A stretch of 64,000 bases of DNA from Chenggangzhangella methanolivorans (GCF_019797865.1 NZ_CP081869.1:62001-126000), one strand, 5' to 3'. Positions 16,349-25,818 are shown, counted from the stretch's first letter. Translations and numbers: made by a program. Notes: generated by a model not told the origin, from the letters alone.

Positions 16349-17865
16349 CAGTGATGCCCCGCCATGTGCTCGCCGATGACATGGACGTCGGCGCTCGCGA
16401 TCGGCGTCTCGTAGACCAGCGCCCCGTCGGACATCACGAGGATGCGGTCGGAGAGCTCCATCAGCTCGTCGAGATCCTCCGACATCAGCAGCACCGCCGC
16501 GCCGCCATTGCGGGCTTTCATGATGCGGGCGCGAATCTCGGCCACCGCCGCGAAATCGAGCCCGAAGCAGGGGTTGGAGACGATCAGCAGATCGACCTCC
16601 CCGGTCAGTTCGCGCGCCAGCACCGCGCGCTGCACGTTGCCGCCCGACAGAGACTGGATCGGCGAGGACAGCGACGCGGTCTTCACCTTGAACTGCTCGA
16701 TGAGCTTCGTGGCGTAGGTCCGGATCGCGCGGGCGCTGATCCAGGCGACCGGCTTGCCGTCCTTGTTGAGGTCAAAGGTGCGGAACGAGATGTTCTCCGC
16801 CACCGTCATCCTGGGCGCGCAGGCGTTGCGCAGCGGCTCTTCCGGGATGAAGCGGACGTTGAGCTTGCGCGACTGCTCGCGGGTCGAGGCGTAGGGCGCG
16901 GCCTTCACCGCCACCTCGCCGGCCTCGCGCGCCCGCTGGCCGGCCAGCACCTCGAGAAACTCTTTCTGGCCGTTGCCCGAAATCCCGGCGATCCCCACGA
17001 TCTCGCCGGACCGCACCGTCAGCCCGTCGACCGCGATCGACTTCAGGCCGGTGCGGTCCTTGGCCTTCAGCGCGGTGACGGTGAGCACGGGCTTGGCGTC
17101 GGCGGGCGTCGCGGAGCGGCTGTCGAGCGCCGCGATCGGCTGGTCGCCGATCATCATGGCGGCCATCTTCTTGCGGTCGAGCTCGCCGAGCGAGCCCGAG
17201 CCGGTGCGTTTGCCCTTCCGCAGAACCGTGACGTCGTCGCAGAACGACGTCACCTCGTGGAACTTGTGGCTGATCATCAGCACGGTGAGGTCGCCGGCCT
17301 TCGTCATGCCGCGCACGAGGCCGAGCATCTCCTCTGCCTCGTTGGGCGTCAGCACCGAGGTCGGCTCGTCGAGCACGATGAAGCGGCGGCCGAGATAGAG
17401 CTGCTTGACGATCTCGAGCTTCTGCTTCTCGCCGGCCGCAAGCGAGGCGACCGGAACGTCGAGCGGGATGCGGAACGGCATCGTGGTCATGAAGTCGGCG
17501 AGGTCGCGGCGCTCCTTGCGCCAGTCGATGATCTTCGGGGCGTTCTCGCGCGAGATCACGAGGTTCTCCGCGCCGGTCAGCGAAGGCACCAGCGTGAAGT
17601 GCTGATAGACCATGCCGAGCCCGAGCCGGTCGGCGTCCTTCGGGCTCGCGATCACGGCTTCCTTGCCGTCGACGAGCATCTGGCCCGAAGTCGGCGTGTA
17701 GAAGCCCATCATGCATTTGACGAGGGTCGACTTGCCCGCGCCGTTCTCGCCGAGCAGCGCGTGGAACGAGCCCGCCGGGACCTTGACCGAGACGTCGTCC
17801 AGCGCCGTGAAGGCGCCGAAGCGCATCGTCATGCTAACGGCTTCGACCGAAACGGCTGTGCTCAT
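16348..17865 (-). CDS. ABC transporter ATP-binding protein, BMP/nucleoside type, in the cyanurate operon
   Basis: This 505-residue protein has two fused nucleotide-binding domains, as in RbsA-like and BMP transport systems. The first has an intact Walker A (LLGENGAGKST) and Walker B (FIVLDEPTS) but a degenerate signature (LAAGEKQKLE). The second has a degenerate P-loop (GISGNGQKE) and an intact signature (LSGGNVQRA), which is normal for the family. It overlaps both neighbours by 1-4 bases, atzD upstream and atzF downstream. With the two permeases and the binding protein encoded upstream it completes one importer. Its setting predicts cyanuric acid or biuret as cargo. Confidence 0.93.
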   Translation of the reverse strand: MSTAVSVEAVSMTMRFGAFTALDDVSVKVPAGSFHALLGENGAGKSTLVKCMMGFYTPTSGQMLVDGKEAVIASPKDADRLGLGMVYQHFTLVPSLTGAENLVISRENAPKIIDWRKERRDLADFMTTMPFRIPLDVPVASLAAGEKQKLEIVKQLYLGRRFIVLDEPTSVLTPNEAEEMLGLVRGMTKAGDLTVLMISHKFHEVTSFCDDVTVLRKGKRTGSGSLGELDRKKMAAMMIGDQPIAALDSRSATPADAKPVLTVTALKAKDRTGLKSIAVDGLTVRSGEIVGIAGISGNGQKEFLEVLAGQRAREAGEVAVKAAPYASTREQSRKLNVRFIPEEPLRNACAPRMTVAENISFRTFDLNKDGKPVAWISARAIRTYATKLIEQFKVKTASLSSPIQSLSGGNVQRAVLARELTGEVDLLIVSNPCFGLDFAAVAEIRARIMKARNGGAAVLLMSEDLDELMELSDRILVMSDGALVYETPIASADVHVIGEHMAGHH

Positions 17866-18916
17866 GGCTGGCTCCTGTCCAGAATGATCGCGACCGGGCC
17901 GCCGCCGGGCGGCCCCTGATGCTCGGCGCCGCCGGAGACGTAGATTTCCGTCTCGCCGAAATATCCCGCCAGCGCGCCGCCAACGAAGGCGCGGGCGTGG
18001 CGGGTGGAGGAGATGTCCGAGTCGTCGAGCATGACGTGCCGGCGCCCGCGCATCCGGCCCGTCGGATCGGCCTCGGCCTTGGCGAGCGCGGCGACCAAGA
18101 TCCCCTCGCCCATCCGCTCGCGCGCCTCGCGAACCGAGGCCACGTCGATCGCGTCGCCCATCACCGCATGGTCGATCGCGAGCGGGCCGGACCAGCCCTC
18201 CCCCATGCCGAGCACCACGATCTCGTGGCCCCCGAGCTCGACGCCGGCCGACGCCGAGGCGCGGCCGGAAAACAACCCGTAGTTCCGGCAGACGTCCGCG
18301 TCCCCGATCTCGTCCGCCGCGACCTCGCCGAGCGCGACCCGACGCCGAGCGCCGAGGCTCCGCGCGACAGGCCCATGGACTTCAGCGTGTCGCCGGTCGC
18401 GGTCGTGACGCCCCGTCGGGAGGCCTCCTCGACGCGCGCGGCGGTCAGCAGCGGGCATTTCACCTGCACGAAATGGACGTCGTCCGCGGTTTCGACCCGG
18501 GCGTCCGCCATCGCCTTGGCGACGCCCTCTGCCACCATCTCGACTTGGCCCCGCCGCCCGAGGTCTTCGGGCGCAAGATCCGCTGTCCGGGCGATCCCGA
18601 CCGCGAGCGCGCGGGTGGGCTCTTCGTCGCTCGCCTCACGCGCGAACACCGTCCAGTGGGGCGACAGCGCGCCTTCCGTACCGCCCGACATCACGATCGC
18701 GACGTCTCCCGCTCCGCGGCGGGCGAACAGGTCCTCGAAGCAGCGCGTGGCGAAGCCGCGGGTGAAGTCGTTGACGCAGCCGTTGCCTTCCGTCTTGCCG
18801 AGCACCGCGACGACCGAAGCCAGATCGAGCCCGGCGTCGAACAGCGCCTCGACGCCCGAGACGTCGTCCGGGCTGGCCGCCGCCACCCGTTTCACCACGG
18901 CGCGCATCGACGCCAT
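17862..18916 (-). CDS. atzD: Cyanuric acid hydrolase (AtzD/barbiturase family), frameshifted in this sequence
   Basis: This ring-opening amidohydrolase of the AtzD/TrzD/barbiturase family is about 351 residues long. The first part shows MSGGTEGALSPHWTVFAREA and KTEGNGCVNDFTRGFA. The second, in another frame, shows VCRNYGLFSGRASASAGVELGGHE and ends SGGAEHQGPPGGGPVAI. The frames join near 18335-18350 (GLSRGASALGV / ALGEVAADEIGDAD), so one base is missing or the gene is broken. It would open cyanuric acid to 1-carboxybiuret. Barbiturase is the alternative, but the biuret, AtzE and AtzF genes around it favour cyanurate. Its start overlaps the biuret hydrolase stop. Confidence 0.87.
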
Positions 18917-19617
18917 CAGGCGATCGCCCGGATGAAGGCGTCCGAAGTCGCGACCGTCCCGAACACGCCGCCCTGCATCTTGATCATCTTGAGCGCGGCC
19001 TCGTGATTGCCCCTGTCGGTCGCGGCGCAGCAGTCCTCCAGCATCACGCATTCGAAGCCGCGATCGTTGGCCTCGCGCATGGTGGTGTGGACGCAGACGT
19101 CGGTGGTGACGCCCGCCAGCACGATGTTGTCGATGCGGCGCTGTTTGAGGATCAGCTCGAGGTCGGTCGCGCAGAACGAGCCCTTGCCGGGCTTGTCGAT
19201 GATCGGTTCGCCCTCGACCGGGTAGAGCTCGGGGATGATGTCCCAGCCGGGCTCGCCGCGCACGAGGATGCGGCCGCAGGGCCCCGCGTCGCCGATGCCC
19301 GCGCCGAATTGGCGCGAGCGCCAGCGCTTGTTCTCGGGAAGGTCCGCGAGGTCCGGGCGATGGCCCTCGCGGGTGTGGAAGATGTGGTAGCCGCCGGCCC
19401 GCATCGCGGCGAGCAGGCGCTTGATCGGTTCGATCGGCGCGCGGGTGAGGCTGAGGTCGTAGCCCATGCCGTCCACATAGCCGCCGGGCGCGCAGAAGTC
19501 GGTCTGCATGTCGATGACGATGAGCGCGGTGTTCTCCGGCCTCAGGTCGCCGTTGTAGGGCCACTTGTAGGGCTCGGCCTCGACGAAACGCTGGTCGACG
19601 CGGGCGTGCATGTTCAT
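18916..19617 (-). CDS. biuH: Biuret hydrolase (isochorismatase family)
   Basis: This 233-residue cysteine hydrolase has Asp36 (VIDMQTDF), Lys142 ([10 protein letters not shown]) and Cys175 ([12 protein letters not shown]), positions that line up with the triad of Rhizobium leguminosarum biuret hydrolase. The N-terminal [20 protein letters not shown] block and the [21 protein letters not shown] block are also characteristic. It hydrolyses biuret, formed when 1-carboxybiuret loses CO2, to allophanate and ammonia. ATG 19617 was chosen over the much longer open frame, which covers permease sequence in the wrong frame. It is coupled to atzD by a TGATG overlap. Confidence 0.9.
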   Translation of the reverse strand: MNMHARVDQRFVEAEPYKWPYNGDLRPENTALIVIDMQTDFCAPGGYVDGMGYDLSLTRAPIEPIKRLLAAMRAGGYHIFHTREGHRPDLADLPENKRWRSRQFGAGIGDAGPCGRILVRGEPGWDIIPELYPVEGEPIIDKPGKGSFCATDLELILKQRRIDNIVLAGVTTDVCVHTTMREANDRGFECVMLEDCCAATDRGNHEAALKMIKMQGGVFGTVATSDAFIRAIA

Positions 19618-19640
19618 GGAACCTGCTCCGGCTTCGGATC

Positions 19641-20561
19641 TCACTTCGTGATCGACAGCTCTCCTGGCGCGCCGGCGAGCTGGCGGCCAGGCGAGGAGGT
19701 GGCGATCATGATGAGAAGGGTGAGGATGTAGGGGGCTGCGTAGAACAGGTAGTAGCCTTGCGTGACGCCGACCGACTGAAGCGCCGGCCCGAGCGCGCCC
19801 GCGCCGCCGAACAGCATGGCGGCGGCGAAGCAGCCGATCGGGTTCCAGCGCGCGAAGATGACGAGCGCGACCGCCATCAAGCCCTGGCCCGAGGAGATGC
19901 GCTCGTTCCAGCTGCCCGGATAGTAGAGTGAGAGATACGCCCCGCCGATCGCCGCGAGCGCCCCGCCGAAGGCGGTGGCGAAGAGGCGCACCGTCGTCGG
20001 CGAGAGCCCCATGGCGCGGGCGGAGTCCGCCGAGTCGCCCACCACCCGCACGATCAGCCCGATCTTGGTGTTCTTGAAGCCCCACCAGAGCGCGAGCGCG
20101 AGCGCCGCCCCGAACAGGAACAGCACGTTGACGTTGAGCGCGGCGCGCACCTGCGGGATGTCGGACCAGTCGCCGAAACCGATCGCGGGCAGCGGCGGGG
20201 CCGAGGGCTGGATGTAGGGCTTGCCGAAGAAGAACGCGAGGCCGATGCCGAACAGCATCAGCGCGATGCCGACCGCGATGTCGTTGACCCGCGGAAACGA
20301 GCAGATCCAGCCATGGACGAGGCCGAAACCAGCGCCCGCCGCCATCGCGGCCAGCACGCCGAACCAGGGCGAGCCGGTCTCGACCGCGACCGCGTAGGCC
20401 GCCATCGCGCCGAAGACGAGCGTGCCCTCGAGCCCGAGATTGATGCGGCCCGAGCGCTCCGTCACCGCCTCTCCGAGGCTGACGAAGATGAAGGGCGTCG
20501 AGACGCGGATCGCGCCGCCGAGGATGGCGAGGGGCACGCCCCACAGGCCGATGTCTTCCAT
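19641..20561 (-). CDS. ABC transporter permease, BMP system of the cyanurate operon (second subunit)
   Basis: This 306-residue membrane protein of the BPD_transp_2 (branched-chain amino acid/ribose) permease family has about eight to nine hydrophobic segments. The N-terminal block [25 protein letters not shown] and [37 protein letters not shown], which contains the coupling region, match the second permease of BMP/nucleoside importers. It starts in a TGATG overlap with the first permease and ends 23 bases before the biuret hydrolase start. Confidence 0.92.
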   Translation of the reverse strand: MEDIGLWGVPLAILGGAIRVSTPFIFVSLGEAVTERSGRINLGLEGTLVFGAMAAYAVAVETGSPWFGVLAAMAAGAGFGLVHGWICSFPRVNDIAVGIALMLFGIGLAFFFGKPYIQPSAPPLPAIGFGDWSDIPQVRAALNVNVLFLFGAALALALWWGFKNTKIGLIVRVVGDSADSARAMGLSPTTVRLFATAFGGALAAIGGAYLSLYYPGSWNERISSGQGLMAVALVIFARWNPIGCFAAAMLFGGAGALGPALQSVGVTQGYYLFYAAPYILTLLIMIATSSPGRQLAGAPGELSITK

Positions 20562-21682
20562 CAGGCGGCCCTCTTCCAGCGGTCGGGGTTGAAGATCTTG
20601 AAGCGGCCGTAGAGCGTCTCGCTCATCAGCACGGTGATGAAGAGCATGCCCTGCAGCACGAGGATGGTGGCGTCCGGCAGGCCCATGCGGCGCTGGATCA
20701 GGCCGCCGGCGGCCGCGATGCCGCCGAGCAGGAAGGCGACCGGGATGCACCCGAGCGGGTTCTGGCGGGCGAGGAACGCGACCAGAATGCCGGTGTAGCC
20801 GTAGCCGATCGCGAGCGAGGCGTTGGCCGTGCCCTGCACCGCCGCGACCTCGAACATGCCGGCCAGGCCCGCGAAGGCGCCGGCGAGCGCGCAGAAGCCG
20901 ACGATGAGCGGGCCGACGCTCAGACCCTGGATCTGCGCCGCGCGCACGTTGCCGCCCGCGACTCGCGCGGCGAAGCCCCAGCGGGTCTTGTCGATCAGCA
21001 CCCAGCAGGCGACGCAGGCCAGAATTCCGACCACGAGCCCCCAATGCACGTCCATGCCGGGGATCGGGCCGATGCGGTAGGCCTCGGCGAGCGGATGGGT
21101 CGAGGGCTTGTTGAGCGAGGCCGGGTCGCGCAACGGCCCCTCGACCAGCTGGTTCATCAGCGCGATGGCGATATAGGCCATCAGCAGGCTCGAGATCGTC
21201 TCGTTGACCGCCCGGTAGTGCCGGAGCGCCCCGACCGCGCCGATCCACAGGCCCCCGGCCGCCATGGCGGCGAGGCCCATGGCGAGGATCACCATCGGAG
21301 CCGGAAGCCCGGACAGCCAGTGCCCGAAGGCCGCCGCCGCGACGCCGCCGAGCACGATCGCGCCCTCCCCGCCGATGACGGTGAGGCCGAGCCGCGCCGG
21401 AAGCGCGACGCAGAGCGCGGCGAACAGCAGCGGGGTCGCCCGGAGCAGCGCGTTCTGCAGCGAGAACCACGAGCCAAAGCCGCCACGCCACATCAGCTCG
21501 AAGAACTGCGTGGGCGACTTGCCGAGCGCGAGCAGGAACAGGCTGAAGGCCGCCATGCCGGCTATGAGCGCGGCGAGCGGGATGACCAGCCCTTCGGCGC
21601 GGCGCGCCGCGAAGGCGATCGCGCCGGAGAGTTTCGGCGGCGCCAGGGGCGCTGCGACGTCGGTCGCGGTCACATCGGCCAT
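20561..21682 (-). CDS. ABC transporter permease, BMP system of the cyanurate operon (first subunit)
   Basis: This 373-residue BPD_transp_2 family permease has roughly ten hydrophobic segments. [19 protein letters not shown] and [28 protein letters not shown] match first permeases of BMP importers, and [19 protein letters not shown] is the cytoplasmic loop that contacts the ATPase. It is longer than its partner, as is usual for this position. It lies 28 bases after the binding-protein gene and overlaps the next permease gene. Confidence 0.92.
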   Translation of the reverse strand: MADVTATDVAAPLAPPKLSGAIAFAARRAEGLVIPLAALIAGMAAFSLFLLALGKSPTQFFELMWRGGFGSWFSLQNALLRATPLLFAALCVALPARLGLTVIGGEGAIVLGGVAAAAFGHWLSGLPAPMVILAMGLAAMAAGGLWIGAVGALRHYRAVNETISSLLMAYIAIALMNQLVEGPLRDPASLNKPSTHPLAEAYRIGPIPGMDVHWGLVVGILACVACWVLIDKTRWGFAARVAGGNVRAAQIQGLSVGPLIVGFCALAGAFAGLAGMFEVAAVQGTANASLAIGYGYTGILVAFLARQNPLGCIPVAFLLGGIAAAGGLIQRRMGLPDATILVLQGMLFITVLMSETLYGRFKIFNPDRWKRAA

Positions 21683-21710
21683 GGAAGCGTCTCCCCGCCC
21701 AAAGGCCGCG

Positions 21711-22835
21711 TCAGGACGTCGAACCCAGCACGCCCTCGACGAGGAAGCTCGTGCTCTCGAGCTCGATCGCCGTCTCGGGGAAGGCCTTGCCCGCGCCCGC
21801 GATCTCCTTGCCCTTGTTGTCCTTGAGCGGGCCCTTGATGACCGCGTAGCCGCCCTTCTTGATCTCGGCGAGCGTCGCCTCGAACTGCTTTCTGGCGGGC
21901 TCCGTGACCGCGGGTCCGAGCGGGCTCATCTTGACGAAGCCGTCCGAGAGGCCGCCGCGGGTGAAGTTCGGCAGCGGTTCGCCGGCCAGCGCGTGCTTGG
22001 CGTACATCGAATAGACCGTGGCCCAGTTCCACTCGGCGCCGGTGAGGTACTTCTCCGGCGCGAGCGGCGCTTGGCTGGCGTGGTAGCCGCACACGAACGC
22101 CCCGCGGTTGGCGGCGGTCTGCACCACGACCTTCGGCCCGTCGACGTGGCAGGTGATGACGTCGGCGCCCTGGTCGACCAGCGCGTTGACGGCCTCGGCC
22201 TCCTTCACCGCGAGCGACCACTCGCCGGTGAAGATCACCTGGCAGGTGATGGTCGGATCGACGGCGCGCGCGCCAAGCAGGAAGGCGTTGACGTTGTTCA
22301 GCACCTGCGGAATGGGCTTGGCCGCGACGAAGCCGATCTTCTTCGACTTCGACATGTGGCCGGCGACGACGCCGTTGAGATACTGGCCCATGGCGATGTA
22401 GCCGAAATAGGAGCCGGCGTTCATCGGATGCTTCGACTTGTCCCAGAGGCCGCCGCAATGGCGGAACTGGGCGTCCGGGAACTTCTTGGCCATGGCCAGC
22501 ACGTGCGGGTCGTAATAGCCGAAGGACGTCGGGAACAGCAGTGACGCGCCGTCGAGATTGATCATCGACTCCATGGTCTTCTGGACGTCGACGGTCTCGG
22601 GAACGTTCTCCTCCTCGACGAGCTCGATCCCCTCCATGGCCTTGAGCGCCTTGGCGCCTTCGGCGTGGGCCTGGTTGTAGCCGAAGTCGTCCTTGGGCCC
22701 GACATAGATGAAGCCGACGGTCGTGGCGGCCGCGCGAGCCCTCGTCGAGAAGGCCGGGACGCCCGCAAGGCCGAGCGCGGCGCCGGCCGCCGTGGTCTTC
22801 AGCAGGGAGCGGCGGGAGATCGTCAGGTCGGTCAT
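21711..22835 (-). CDS. BMP family substrate-binding protein, first gene of the cyanurate operon
   Basis: This 374-residue periplasmic binding protein has a Tat signal (SRRSLLKTTAAGAALGLAG, cleavage near ARAAAT). VGFIYVGPKDDFGYNQAHAEGA and MESMINLDGASLLFPTSFGYYDPH are BMP family blocks, and the end FLVEGVLGSTS matches the orphan paralogue at 5900-7042 (FLVEGVQGSLA). ATG 22835 places the RR motif near residue 8; the upstream ATG at 22883 would give an over-long n-region. As the first gene of the operon it defines the ligand. Cyanuric acid is predicted from the enzymes, not from sequence. Confidence 0.92.
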   Translation of the reverse strand: MTDLTISRRSLLKTTAAGAALGLAGVPAFSTRARAAATTVGFIYVGPKDDFGYNQAHAEGAKALKAMEGIELVEEENVPETVDVQKTMESMINLDGASLLFPTSFGYYDPHVLAMAKKFPDAQFRHCGGLWDKSKHPMNAGSYFGYIAMGQYLNGVVAGHMSKSKKIGFVAAKPIPQVLNNVNAFLLGARAVDPTITCQVIFTGEWSLAVKEAEAVNALVDQGADVITCHVDGPKVVVQTAANRGAFVCGYHASQAPLAPEKYLTGAEWNWATVYSMYAKHALAGEPLPNFTRGGLSDGFVKMSPLGPAVTEPARKQFEATLAEIKKGGYAVIKGPLKDNKGKEIAGAGKAFPETAIELESTSFLVEGVLGSTS

Positions 22836-23234
22836 CGTGTCATCCCCTCGGGCCGGACGCGGATCTGCCGTCCGCGTCGCCATGCGCGACGCATCTCGCC
22901 GTCCCGGCCCATCCGGGACGGCGCACTCACAGGGTCATGCAATGTCGGGGCCGGATGCGGCGGCGCGTGGGATCTGGAGGAAGACAACGCCGCGAAAGCC
23001 CGTGACGAGAAGATTGCATGCAATGTCATATCTTTGCATGCATTAATGAGCGTCACGGGCGCCCAAAGTTTTAGCGCCGCGCGATAGACAGGCGCCGCAG
23101 GGCGCGGCGCGCTCGGGATCCGCTCAGATCCGAGGAGCTGGCCAGCGCGAGGCCCGCGGCGCGGGAGGGCGCTTCGCGGGTCTTCGTCAAAACGTCTGCG
23201 AACCGATCGGGCGCCCGACGCCCGCAGGCGCCGG
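22836..23234. other. Intergenic control region of the cyanurate operon
   Basis: I see no gene here. The first 200 bases upstream of the binding-protein gene carry two TGCATGCA palindromes (listed separately) and a related CATGCAATGTC copy near 22936. The rest, nearer 23234, is GC-rich with small hairpins such as GCGCCGC-N5-GCGGCGC around 23092-23112 and no convincing terminator. Confidence 0.5.
23013..23042 (-). promoter_or_regulatory. Paired TGCATGCA palindromes, predicted GntR operator
   Basis: ATTGCATGCAAT (23013-23024) is a perfect 12-base palindrome. A second TGCATGCA core (23035-23042) lies exactly 20 bases on, about two helical turns. The same TTGCATGCA sequence is found in front of the gntR gene at 24705. 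The pair lies about 180-210 bases upstream of the first operon start codon. Confidence 0.6.
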
Positions 23235-23516
23235 CTACTGCGAACGCCAGCTGAGGCCGAACAGTCCGTAGCGCTCGATGCGCGGCTTGGGCGGCCCGGC
23301 CTGCGACGCGGCCGCCGGATCGGCGCCGGGCTCGCCCGCGGCCGCCTCCCCATCCGGGGCGGGCGGCTTCGGCGTCTGGTCGAGCGGAACGCCTTGCGCC
23401 TCGGCGGCCGCCGAGGCGCGGCCCGTGATCGTGTACTTGTTGACCGGATCGGCGAGCGCGCCGGTCGAGGCGGCGAACGCGGCCGCGACGATCAGGGCCC
23501 GCGGAGACAGCTTCAT
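23235..23516 (-). CDS. Small exported protein of unknown function
   Basis: This 93-residue protein has a clear Sec-type signal (MKLSPRALIVAAAFAASTGALAD). The mature part reads NKYTITGRASAAAEAQGVPLDQ, then a long Pro/Ala/Gly/Glu-rich low-complexity stretch, and finally RIERYGLFGLSWRSQ. It resembles no family I know. It lies 20 bases after the formamidase gene on the same strand and is probably co-transcribed with it. The coding potential is fair: signal peptide, sensible start and no overlap with a better frame. Confidence 0.55.
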   Translation of the reverse strand: MKLSPRALIVAAAFAASTGALADPVNKYTITGRASAAAEAQGVPLDQTPKPPAPDGEAAAGEPGADPAAASQAGPPKPRIERYGLFGLSWRSQ

Positions 23517-23536
23517 CGCAAGATCTCCCCGCGCGC

Positions 23537-24554
23537 TCACTCGGCCGCGTCCTTGAACCGCTCGCCATAGAGCCGAGTCGGCGCCGGGAAGCCGCAGGAG
23601 GTTCCGTCCGTCACCTTGACCTCGTCCTCCCAGGGCAGCCGGTACTTTCCCGCCACCATGTCGTGCATGAAGGTGTAGGGGCAGTCCTGCGCGCCGCCCT
23701 TCACCGCCGTATAGGCGCGGTGGCCGAGCTGGTAGATGTTGTTCTCGACGCCCCAGTTGACGCGCGCCTCGCGCACGAGGTCGGGGCGCACCTCCGCGGT
23801 GATGATCTCGTTCGGCCGGCCGGTCTCGCCATGCGCGATGACGGTGCCGTCGAAGTTCACGATCATGCCCTCGCCCATCGAGTCGAACGAGCCGTCGCTG
23901 CCGCACATGCAGACATTCGCGGTCACCATCAGGTTCTGGAAGGAGTTCGCCTGGTTGGTGAAGCGCCAGCTCTGGCGGATCGGCGCGGTGTAGCCGGCCG
24001 TGCGGATCATGATCTCGGCGCCCTTGTAGGCGCATTCGCGCGCCATCTCGGGGAACATGCCGTCATGGCAGATGATGAGCGCGATCTTCGCGCCGCGCGG
24101 CCCCTCGATGACGGGCACGCCGAGATCGCCCGGCTCCCACGGCTCGACCGGAACCCAGGGGTGGAGCTTGCGGTAGTTCAGCCGGATCTCGCCTTCATCG
24201 TCGATGATGAGGCCGGTGTTGTACGGCATGCCCCCGGGGTTCAGCTCCATGATGGAGAAGCAGCCCCAGATCCTGTTGTCGACGCAGGCCTGTTTGAACG
24301 CCGTGACCTCGGGTCCGTCGACCCGGCACATGATCGCCGGGTTGATGTCCATCGAGAGGCCGTGGAGCGCGTATTCGGGGAACACCACGAGGTCCATCGT
24401 GCCGAGGTTCCGGCGGGCCTTGGCCACCATCTCGACGATGACCTGCGTCTGCCTCGCCAGATCCTCCGGCGTCACGACGGTCGGCAGCTGAAGCTGCACC
24501 AGCCCGATCACGACGCCGTTTTTCCGACTTGTTGAGCCCGCCCAGTCCGTTCAT
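23537..24554 (-). CDS. amiF: Formamidase/aliphatic amidase, nitrilase superfamily
   Basis: This C-N hydrolase is close to Helicobacter pylori formamidase AmiF. Glu in VVFPEYALHG, Lys in LNYRKLHPW and Cys in IICHDGMFPE form the Glu-Lys-Cys triad, and ENNIYQLGHRAY and YRLPWEDEVKVTDG are formamidase blocks. The unbroken frame starts at 24511 (324 residues). Homologues begin MNGLGGLNKS before the GLVQLQLP strand, and that sequence is present in another frame starting at 24554. A T5 run at 24520-24524 probably has one base too many. The enzyme releases formate and ammonia from formamide in the cytoplasm. Confidence 0.88.
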
Positions 24555-24641
24555 GGCGATCGCCTCCGCTTCCGCGCCGCGACGGGCGCATCGTTTGTTG
24601 TGGCGCCTTCCGACAGGCGAACGCCGTGCCAACCGGGCGCC

Positions 24642-24669
24642 TTGCATGCAGAACTCAAATCCTGCATTC
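24642..24669 (+). promoter_or_regulatory. TGCATGCA operator-like site upstream of gntR
   Basis: TTGCATGCAG at 24642-24651 and a half-site CTGCATTC at 24662-24669 lie 36-63 bases before the gntR start. Their centres are about 20 bases apart, the same spacing as the pair in front of the cyanurate operon. This suggests autoregulation. Confidence 0.55.
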
Positions 24670-24704
24670 CGAAGCGGCCGTTTCACCGCCCTTGCGAAGG
24701 CGAG

Positions 24705-25394
24705 ATGTCCGAAGCTCAGCTCTCAGATCTCGCTCACACCCGCACCGACCGCCTCGTGCGGGACCTGTCGGACGCGATCATGAGCGGCGAGTTCGAGCCC
24801 GGCGACCGGCTGGACGAGCACTCGCTCGCCGACCGCTTCGGCGTGTCGCGCACGCCTGTCCGCGAGGCCCTGCGGCAGCTTGCAACCTCGGGCCTCGTCG
24901 AGGTTCGGCCGCGCCGCGGGGCGGTAGTGGCGAGCCTCACCGCCGATCGTCTCGCCGAACTTTTCGGCGCCATGGCCGAACTCGAGGCGACCTGCTCGCG
25001 GCTTTCCGCCATCGGCATGAGCCCCGTCGAAAGGCGTCGGCTGGAGGCCCATCACGAGTCCATGTCGGCCTTCGTGACCGAGAACGACCCGGAAGGCTTC
25101 GCGGCCGCGAACCTGACGTTCCACACCATGATCTACGCCGGCGCGCACAACGGACCGCTCGCCGAGATGGCGGCGGGCCTGCGTCAACGCCTCCTGCCCT
25201 ATCGGCGCGCCCAGTTTCACACGCCGGGCCGCCTGCCGGGTCCCACGCCGAACATGGCGCCGTGGTCGAGGCGATCGTCGCGGCCGACGCCGCCGCCGCC
25301 CACGCCGCGATGCTGCGCCATGTCAGCCTCGTCGAGGACTCGTTCGAGCGCCTCGCCGCGGCCTTCACGCGGTCGAAGGCCAGCAACCGCCTAA
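24705..25394 (+). CDS. GntR family (FCD-type) regulator, frameshifted; likely cyanurate operon regulator
   Basis: The GntR winged helix is clear (residues about 12-75; DLSDAIMSGEFEPGDRLDEHSLADRFGVSRTPVREALRQLATSGL) and is followed by the FCD domain (ELFGAMAELEATCSRLSAI, FHTMIYAGAHN). Near 25235-25240 the frame breaks: the expected AGSHAEHGAVVEAIVAADAAAAHAAM helix continues in another frame, consistent with one missing base in CTGCCGGG. The end is uncertain, because the shifted frame runs on to 25564 while the original frame stops at 25394. ATG 24705 has GAAGGCGAG in front. It is divergent from the formamidase gene and carries the TGCATGCA motif shared with the cyanurate operon. Confidence 0.8.
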   Translation: MSEAQLSDLAHTRTDRLVRDLSDAIMSGEFEPGDRLDEHSLADRFGVSRTPVREALRQLATSGLVEVRPRRGAVVASLTADRLAELFGAMAELEATCSRLSAIGMSPVERRRLEAHHESMSAFVTENDPEGFAAANLTFHTMIYAGAHNGPLAEMAAGLRQRLLPYRRAQFHTPGRLPGPTPNMAPWSRRSSRPTPPPPTPRCCAMSASSRTRSSASPRPSRGRRPATA

Positions 25395-25593
25395 GACGCG
25401 CCGCGGCCGCCAACCGATCCCGAAAGCCCCCGCGCCGCATCGACGCGACGTCGCGGCCGACGCTGCAGTCGAGGTCTCGATCAAACGAGATGTCGATCGC
25501 CCAATATTTGGTCATCGAGACCCGGCAAAGCCCGGAACTCTTCCGGCGCGGCGGCATTTGTTAGGCGACGCAACCAAACAGAGGAGTTCCGCC

Positions 25594-25818
25594 ATGCGCA
25601 CCACCGCAGCGATGCTGGCGCTCGCCATCATTCCGTTCTCCACGCCTTCCTTCGCGGCGCCGTCGGCCGAGGCCCAGATCAAGCACGTTGAGGCCTGCAA
25701 CGAGATCGCCGACCGACACGACGTCACCGGCTACGCCCGCTCGAGCTTCGTGCAAAAGTGCCTCGAACATCAGTCCGCGAAGATGGACCGGTCGACGGCG
25801 CGCGGCGCCAACGGCTGA
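25594..25818 (+). CDS. Small exported protein with PsiF-like repeat
   Basis: This 74-residue protein has a Sec signal (MRTTAAMLALAIIPFSTPSFAAP), leaving about 52 mature residues. HVEACNEIADRHDVTGYARSSFVQKCLEHQ matches the spacing of PsiF repeats (CN...A....G..R..F...CL), a small periplasmic module of unknown function seen in phosphate-starvation proteins. It has a strong GAGGAG ribosome site 8 bases before ATG 25594. There is no obvious link to its neighbours. Confidence 0.7.
   Translation: MRTTAAMLALAIIPFSTPSFAAPSAEAQIKHVEACNEIADRHDVTGYARSSFVQKCLEHQSAKMDRSTARGANG

Noticed and set aside
17862..18916. Barbiturase of a pyrimidine pathway
   Set aside because: Same family, but the operon has biuret hydrolase, AtzE, AtzG, AtzH and AtzF and no ureidomalonase or other barbiturate enzyme. 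Kept as the alternative for assay.
18916..20544. 542-codon ORF covering biuret hydrolase plus an N-terminal extension
   Set aside because: The first part is out-of-frame permease sequence; ATG 19617 gives the exact biuret hydrolase N-terminus.
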